Assembly: GCA_037043235.1 (NCBI GenBank)
Contig: JAWRVZ010000079.1
Coordinates: 472,001-536,000 of the forward strand
Direction of reading: 5' to 3'
Length of the DNA: 64,000 nucleotides
From: Rhodeus uyekii
Lineage: Eukaryota; Chordata; Actinopteri; Cypriniformes; Acheilognathidae
Made by a program: the position numbers and the translations under genes. Below the pieces are notes generated by a model, which saw only the letters and a list, made by a program, of their open reading frames with translations, made no database searches and was not told where the DNA came from. Within the stretch, counting starts at the first letter, position 1; every line of letters starts with the position of its first letter. Shown in pieces: positions 54,201 to 63,200 of the stretch.

Positions 54201-57200
54201 AGGACCACAATGGATTCAAACGCAGATGAAACCTCATCCGTACTCTGATATATTGTTTAGTCAGTGGCTAAACAAGCATGGAGGATTACACAGTTTACGG
54301 GTTGTTTGGGTTATTACTCTTACCAACGCTTTAACTTTGTTGTTTAGCACTGTTAAAGGGATAGTTCACACCAAACCTGGATGACTTGCTTGTGTGGAAC
54401 ACAAAAGAAGATATTTTGGACATTATTTCCACTGTATATTAAATATAACATTTACGGGGTGAACGATCCCTTTACTACCATTTCTGTAGTATATACTATG
54501 CATAATATTTATGTGCACACAAAACATGACCTACATCTCCAAATGTGTATCATGCATCCAGAGCTCACTGTGTAGAATATTATACCCCACAGTACAACTG
54601 TCTTGATTTTCCATTTTCAATATGGTGAGTCAAGGGTAATTTGTTCTTATTTACTACTTTGGGAAATCTTTTCAGTAGAAAAATCCCTTCGTTATTTCAC
54701 AATATTGATTTTACTAAAGGCGATATGACACACACATGAATCACAAACAGAGGGCTATGATGCAATTAGTCTTAAATTAAGCTATTCATATTATTCCTTG
54801 GTGGAAATGATAATTGCTAAGTGTGCTTCCAGTTGATTTTTGAAATGACTTCATGCTGTGTTCATGTACCCCTGGATCTTTTGAATTTATGAGCCCATAA
54901 TTACAATTGGATGTGCGTTCAATTGATTTTGAAGGACAAAAATGAATGCAACGGCCAATTCGATGTTTCCTTCTTTATTTTAAAGCACTGCACATTGTGG
55001 TCATACAAGCCTGTTGCTTTATTACGGTAACCACAATTGCTTTTCCACGTCAATGCTCAACATTCACAATTAGTTAATAACTTATGAACAATGCCATTTT
55101 GTTCCCACCATAATTCTTTAGTTGACATGGAAATCTCAACTAAATGTCTTATGTGTTGACGAGTTGTTTTCAACCGTTGAGAACGTCAGAACCCGCCAGT
55201 AAAAAGTGTTTTGATTTATACGTATTGCATTACTGACAGTTTAAACTGAGATAAACCTGATGTTTATGATCCTTCATGTGAAGGAAAAATGATGTCTTAT
55301 TGTTGGAAATGCATTGCATTCAATGTCATTTTGTTTTTAGAAACATTGTTATTGACATTTATTCCTACTTTCCACTCATGGTGACCATGTATCCTGGGTT
55401 ACGCTGACGTATAACTTTCCTGTAGCTCAATCAGTAGAGGATTGGTGCTTATAATGCCAAGGTCATGCGTTTGATTCCCAGGGAAAGCAAGACCTGATTC
55501 AAAGTGTTCGTTGAATGCAATGTAAGTTGCTTTGTATAGAAGTGTCTGCCAAATGCATAAATGTAGATGTATAAGCTCATGCTTCATTATCGTTGATTAC
55601 AAAATTATGATTGTTTCGGTAAAAAGAACTTGAGTAATATCGTAATCGTTTAAGTACACTTCAAGGCAAATATAAAAAGCTACAAATGTGTTCAGTATAA
55701 TTTCATCTTTCAAGATAAGTTTGAGAATATGTGGACTTGTTCTTGCATTTGTCTATCATTTACTTGAGCTTTTCGTAATACAGAACTGTGCAGGAGAGTT
55801 ATTAACAGAAGCGTTTAACTACGTTTCTTAAAAGCATTGCGAGCTAAGTTGATTGCAGAGACCATTGGTCTCTACTTTTGAGAAACGCAGCCCAGGTTAG
55901 TCGTCTCTTCCACACTGACTTCCCATACAGTGTTTTTGCCTGGAATGTCAGCTACACTGGCGTTTATGGGTTGCTGTTTAAGATTTATTACACACACCCT
56001 GTGCATATAAGAACTGTGAGTCATGGAAAATGATTTATAAATGAGTTAGAGTAATTTGTCATAGTGGATTTATATAATTACATAATCATGCCACTCTGGG
56101 CCACTCATGTGGTGATGCTTGTTCAAACTTGGATATGAGAGAAAGTCTTGGGGGCTGTGACAATTTATTTATTATTGTTTTATTTATTTATCTCTGAAAT
56201 TATCTTAAGATATGTGAATATAACTATGATTTTTATGTAATTTATATTATAATTATTATAATTTATATTATATTGTTTAGGTTGTTTCCTAGAAATGTGT
56301 TTATTATTATTATAGCAAAGCACTAATTTAAATGTTTGAATTCGAACCTGTCTATTATTGTAATTATCTGCAGTATCTTCCAAAAATGTTGAAACGCTCT
56401 AGGTTTCAAAGTAGGAATTTGGAAAATATTGACAGAAATCCTTCCCCGTTTCTTACCGCATTGAAGTAATGAACAAATTATTTAGTTTTACAGTCCGACT
56501 ATGTTGCCTGATACTCGACTAAAATTGTTCATGAACCCAAAACCCCCACATACCAACTAATACCATAATCCACTTTTTCTTTCTCTCTCTTTCTCTAATG
56601 TTTTCAAAACCATCACAAAGCCATCTCACAATTATATGAGTTCTTTGTTCTTTTTGAGAGTACTGTGTTTCATAATTACTAGCAGTACAAGGCAGCTAAA
56701 GCAAACGGTAGTATGTCTGTCAAACATAATTTCCATAATTTATATTCACATTCATTGGCTCTCAGATTCTGTTCTCTGGCCAGAATATAAAGACTTAAAA
56801 ACACACATTTATCTTTTCGGGATTAAACATACCACACCAGCTTAGTTGGCTATATGAACTTAAAGCCAGCGCTCACTACAGTAGTAAAGAAACGCTGTAT
56901 TAGGAAAATGGCTTTTACTACTGGGACACAATAAACCCTTATGGTTCTGCCAGTATTTTAACAGCCTGTAATTGCCAAAAAAAACCCGGTTTGATCCTTG
57001 AAAAATATTATTAAATGCTTATTATATCCTTATTCTCAGGGCACAAATGAAAAAAAAACTTATCACTGGATTTATAGATGCTTTTTAATTTTGTAATTTT
57101 ATTTATTTATGTGACTTTCTGACTTTTGAGTGATTTATGTAAATGTGATTTATCTGACTTGAGCTGTTATCTTGGACTATGTGGTAATCTTGTCCCAGCA

Positions 57201-60200
57201 CTTCCAGATGCTCTTATAATAGGGAACATCTAGACTCCCTTCCCTCAGGCAGGACGAACACACTTGAATAGTATAATGAGTCACACCAACACCTCAAGAA
57301 CCTACTATCATTTAGAAGCACAAAAAGTGTGAAAGAAAATAGAGCAGATCATAGAGAAACCTGTTATTTTTTTTGCTTTATTTATTTATTGCTTATTTTT
57401 TATCTTATTTATTTTTGCTTTATGCATTAACTTATATGGGGCGTATTCGCACTAAAATTTTGATTTCATGGGACTTTATTGTTAAATTTTATTTTAGTTT
57501 GTGTTTATGAATATCTTCTCATGCATTGATCTCAATTTAGTAAAAATTTTCAATTTAAATCATGTCAATTCGGGGGTATGGCTTCTGAGGGTCTGGTTCT
57601 GTTCAGATAAACACACGAGCATTGTGGAAATGAGCAGATATTTCCACCTCATTTCCACCTTTCAATTTTAACTGTACAGTCTGCTTTGCATTAAAGCAAG
57701 AGGTTTTTCATGGAGTTTTGGTGATCCATAAATCTTGGTCTTTCATAATTCGAGAAAAAGAGAGAGGAAGCTTCCAGTGAGGCATGGGGTCTGCTAGTTC
57801 CACACTGATTTGTCTCTTACGCAATGGAGAAATCATCCATCTTCCCTCTGGCTTCTTGAGCATGCCAGACTTCCTCCTGCCTGACAGAAGGTTTAAAGGA
57901 GCAGTTCACCCAAATTATCATTTGGTCGTCATTTACACATCATTCTGTCATCATCCTCATGCAATTCTGCTTGCAATTCTCCTTTTGGACATCTGCATTA
58001 TCGTGAGATTTGAGATGATCCATCTGGCAGGTTACCAGCCCTCGCTTGAATCTACTGACTCCAGCCATGTGGATCAGAGCCTGGAAATATATGGATTACC
58101 ATGGGTATCTTTGGAAGTATTTGGCTTCCACTTGTACATTGAGATCAGCTACATCATCTCAGATTCCAGAGAGGAACCTGAGAAGTTTCCAGTTGAATGT
58201 TGGGACCTAAGATGAACTTGTGATGTTGTCACCTACATTAGCTGCTCTTGTGCTTTAGTTCACTGAAGGAACAGTCCTTCTTCCTTGTGTGGACCACAAA
58301 ATCAGATATTTAGAAAAGTTTGTCTGTGAGAAATGTAAAAAAAGTCAAAAAGAAAGAGTTGGAACAAAATGAGAGTGAGTAAATGATGACAGAATATTAA
58401 TTAGAGCCTGTATGCAGAAAAACAAGGTCTCCTAGACAACCGTTTAACTTAATTCCGCTATCTAATCTCATGGCATTAGCCATTATTCAGTTTATCATTA
58501 TAGATGTTATCTTCATATCCTGGCCTTCAGCCATTGTAAAAGGCACAGAGGCTAGTGAAGGGTCTATAAACACATGCAGGGCCAAATATTCATTGCTCTC
58601 TAGTGTAGGCTAAGAATACACAGCCCAGAGCAGATGTGGGGTCTGATGACCCATGTAATATGAGAGACATGGTAACTGTTGCTTTGTATACATGTACAAG
58701 GGCAGATAATTGCTCCATGTTAATAAGAGTATGGACTGAAATGCTTTGGATTTCTGTTTAAGGCATTTAGGAGACATTCTTATCCAGAATAACTTATAAA
58801 AGCACATTAGCTTCACTTGTCATGCTGTGCAAACATCCAGTGCAATTTATAACATTATTTGCAAAAAAGATTTTGACAAATTTGAGCTAAAACATTGGAC
58901 AAATGGCTCCAGATGTATTAATACTGAATTAATATTTCATATTAAATTCACTGACTTTTGACAGCAGATATATCCAGGTAAATCTTAAGCATAGGAGGAC
59001 ATCTTTTCTGAAGCGTAGTAAATGTTTCTTCATCTATTTTACCCTTAAATGTTGCTGATCCAAACAGTGACTGAAACAAATTCTCTTGCGTATTGTTATC
59101 TGAGATCCTTGCATGATCCCATTTGAAACACTTGGAACAATATGCCATTTCTTATATCTAATCAAAAGAACACTGCTGTTTTTTTTCCTTTGGGGACAAA
59201 TTATGAGGATTTCTGAAGGATCATATGACACTAAAGATTGGAGCAATGATGCTGAAAAATCAGCTTTGCCATCACAGGAATAGATTTCATTAGATTTTAT
59301 AATATGTTCAAATAGGAAACAGTTATTTTTTATTGTAACGATATTTCACAATATTGCCATTTTACTGTATTTTTGAACAAACAAATGCAGCCTTGGTGAG
59401 CATGAAAAAAATCGATGTCCACTATGTTCCCTAGAAATTTCTTTGTGGCAGTTATTGTCTTTTATTTAAAACTAATTATGCTATTTCCAAGGCACATTTG
59501 TGGGAAGTCTAATGATGTTTTCTTTGTATCTGTTAAAAGAGCACTGAGCCATTATGAGTATTGAGCGTATCTTAGAGCTAACACAGCTTGTTCCTGATAA
59601 AGAGCAGATCTTTGTAACCCACCCACATGCTCAAACACTATTACATCACATCCTGCATTCCCAGTTTATGATTTGCGTTGTAAATCCACATTATATGTGT
59701 GTGCTTTTTCCCGTGTCTGCAATGCATGCCGGCTTTGACGTCACAGACCCTCTCGCAAACCCCAATCACAGCCCCGCCACTGACCACCATCATAAACTAC
59801 AATTACAGCTTCCACTTTACCAAGCCAGTGTGTGCAATCTAACATAGTCTTTCTCTGTATGTGCATTTTTGGGGGGGTATGCTGAGGCAAAGAAACCTGA
59901 CTTTATTGTATGTTTCAAGGGCTTCTCTTGCTTGCATGGCCTTTGTGTTGCATAAGGCTTCATGGAGTGTGTTGACATGTGGTGCTGAGTTTCCCACACT
60001 TGGGGTTAATGAATATACAAATGAGATTATTTAACTCCAAAAGACAATTCTTTCCTTTCATTAAAATATAACCCTGGCAGGACAGACTCTTAAGAACTCG
60101 GTTGGAAAGTCCCTGTTAAAGTAGAAAGAACTAATGAATCGATGTCATGAGTAGTTGTTTTCTTCAGTGGGTAGATCAGACAGTTAGGATTGTCTAATTC

Positions 60201-63200
60201 AGTTCACATTTACAATCACTTGATTTGATTCTATTTGACTCTAATTCTCATGACGGTGTTTCAAGTGGATCTTTTTTTATCTATTCATTTAAAGCACTGT
60301 CTTATATGAACCTACACTCAGTCTCTAAATTCTCGCTCATAAGAATAATTTGTTTCTAGACAGAACAGATTAAAACAATTGTCTGATTGGTTCTTCGTCC
60401 AGTTAGACACTGCATAAGTTTGTGACATCTTCATAGTTGGAGATTTATACCATGAAAGTGTTTTGCTTAAGAGCATGTCCATGTAAACAGTCGCTGCTAA
60501 CTGTTACCATTTTTAAAGCACTTTTAACACTTTTACTGTGAAAGATAATTTCTTTATGAATGGTTATGAAAACCCTTCTTGATTCTCTACTAATGTAACA
60601 GAACAACAAGCTCTATAATGTTCTGAGCTGTAGCTGTTACATCTTTTTGTATAAATCTGGATGGTGTTTGATAGTGGATCTAAGACAGTGGTTCTCAACT
60701 GGTGGGTTGCGATAGGCTTATGTACTTTCAAATAGACCTATGTACTTTTCGTTGTTTTTAATGTCAGTCCAGTGTACCTCAATTGTGTTTGAGCAAATAA
60801 CTTTTTTTTTACTATTGTGAAGCAAAGCCAGTTGAGAAAAAACCCATTATCTGAGGAGAAATAGTGGGTGTGCAGGGAAAGCAACTAAGAGAAGGAGAGA
60901 GTTATTACTTCCTGAAATAGCGTTGTCAGAGACGAAACAGCATTCCTCAGCAGCTCTTTCTAACACTGGATCTTCTTTCCTAGCAGTACCACATTACTCC
61001 ATTACTCTTATTAACGCACTTTCAACACGCTCATGCACTCTTTACTCTTCACCCCACCAACTTCATCCAAACCTGGCAAGAATGTCCTCATCTGCCTTGG
61101 TTGCGTAACCAGCTGTCTTTGCCCCGCATTCAGGATGTTTCAGATCTATCAGAAAGATGTTTTCCATTAGGCTAAGCACCTGAAATTAGCATTTCAAAGT
61201 TTTCGCTCCCGGTAGGATTGTCTTCCTGAACCAACACACATAATTCACACATGAACTCATTCTGGAAAATCAGTTCTGTTTTAAAGACGAAAAATCCAAT
61301 ATGAGTGTGTTTTTGCTGGTTGCTGGCTGACAAACATGAGCATGAGGCAGTCAGTGGTCCGGTTGACCTGTCACTTGTCTCTGGGGCCTGAGACTGAGAG
61401 GGGCTCTCATGTTTTTGGCACCATATGGCTGTACCTTTGACATAATTTCATGTGTGGGACAGGTCGAGCTGTCGAGAGAACCAGATGTGGAAATTCAAAC
61501 AAACTTTAGTGTGGTATTTGTGTTTTTACCAACAACTTCTGTCAACTACCTCCTCTTTTTACCCAAAATTATGCTGTTTAGACTTTCAAGCCCAACACCA
61601 CAAATCAAAGTTATGAAAGAAGACAGTGCTGTCAGTTTTTCCATGTGCGTAGCACATAATCTGTTAGCGTAGAGTGTGTGCCAGCTTATGGATTTGGCAC
61701 ATTTAGATGTCTACTGCATTTCTGATACTTTAAAAACACAGAATAGCTGCTAACTTGATTTAGTAAGTTGTGTTTTGATTTGTCAGGGAATTCTGGCGTG
61801 TTTAATCTCAGTTTATAGTTTATTTGCAGTGCAATTTTGAGACTTCTTTCTCAAGAGCCCCTGAAATTCAGGGGAAAAGTATGTGCATCATTTTTTTTCA
61901 AGGAACATTTATATAAAACAGTCAAAGCTTGAGCTCTACCCCTAACCTCCCTTGCAATTTGAAGGATATAATTGGTTTAAAGAACACTTTTCAAAATCCC
62001 AAACCCATAACCTAATCTTACAATTTGATTGGTTGAAAGGAATGTTGTTCCTTGTCTACCCAGATTGATTCAGGAACATATTCTACTTGGGTAAATTGCA
62101 TCAAACAAATAAGAAAAAAAAGAATTATGCTTCAAAGAAAAGGGATGAAATGGCAAAAAATACTTTAATTTGTAGCTCTATGTCCTATCATGTACCAACA
62201 TGAATGTTCTAACCCATACATTTACTTCACATGTGTGTCTCTTCAACAGACCCGAAGGCTGACAAAAGTGGAACGTCAGCGTTTCAGTGAAGAGGTGGAT
62301 ATGCTGAAGTGCCTGCAACATCCAAACATTGTCCGTTTTTACGATTCCTGGAAGTCCACCATGAAAGGACACAAGTGCATTATCCTTGTGACGGAACTCA
62401 TGACGTCAGGGACGCTGAAGACGTAAGTTCAGTCTGTGCATAGATGTCCATAATTGCTACAAAAATACTTGCAGATGGTGTGGCCATTAGCGATGCCAGT
62501 GCAAAGACGAGAAAAGATGTCTCTCTTGTAATTGAAGTTCTGCTCATTCTTGTGCATTCTCACATGAGACAATGAAGCCCATCTGCTTTTCCATTCTTTT
62601 TCACACAGTAATAACTGCACTATGTCATTTTCAAGGTCTTAGCTTTTTACTGGACACATACTTGGCACATACGGCCATAACTTTTGAAGCCCGTGGGTAA
62701 CAACCCAAAACATTCACAAACATCCCACCAGTAGTTTATATTTATATACCTGCATGCTGTGAAACAAATATTACATCCAGTTATGTGGCACTGTTCATTA
62801 ACAGTAGCCCTGTCCCAAATGGCATCACAATTTAAGACGTTGCACAGTGCATAGCGTATGTTTGTGAACTGAAATGAAATGAGAAATAGGAGAATGAAAC
62901 AGCTCTGTTCCAAACATACAAATCTTTTTTTCTGCCAAATGCCTACATAGTCCTCCAAAGTATTGCTATGCATGTCAAGACTGAACTCACTTATTTCATT
63001 AGAGCTTGCCCTTATCAGGCCACTTATATTTTGCCAAGATGTTCCTGGATCAACATATTTTGTCGATCATTGAAAAACATTCCTGTTTGAAAATTTTGTC
63101 CAATCCTTATCCATATCCTTGCCCCCAAACTGAACACTACCCATAAGTTATCCCTAAAATCAGAGAGAAATGAAATGCGAATAACTCAAATGTAGAAGCA

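Larger units (their letters stand above)
31743..62249 (+). other. wnk4: wnk4 intron 1 (30.5 kb, transposon-rich)
   Basis: Contains Tc1-like remnant (about 34925-35300), LTR-like unit (35449-35773), DIRS element 1 with hAT insert (35992-41529), DIRS element 2 (44080-49088), solo LTR inside a repeat (49919-50197), a second Tc1 remnant (about 52480-53030), MITEs (54355-54473, 55823-55895, 57895-58398), SINE (55412-55572) and a hAT fragment (60686-60830). I see nothing recognisable at 31800-34900, 41530-44075, 50320-52450, 53230-54340, 56000-57780 and 60850-62240 apart from simple repeats. Confidence 0.85.

Noticed and set aside
55412..55485. tRNA-like sequence with A and B boxes
   Set aside because: No complete cloverleaf could be drawn, the 3' body is a SINE tail and related copies occur at 28900 and 25065, so it is a SINE rather than a tRNA gene.
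57784..58215. 143-aa open frame
   Set aside because: Spans a MITE end (57895) and AT-rich sequence; no motif, no splice context and no matching codon pattern.
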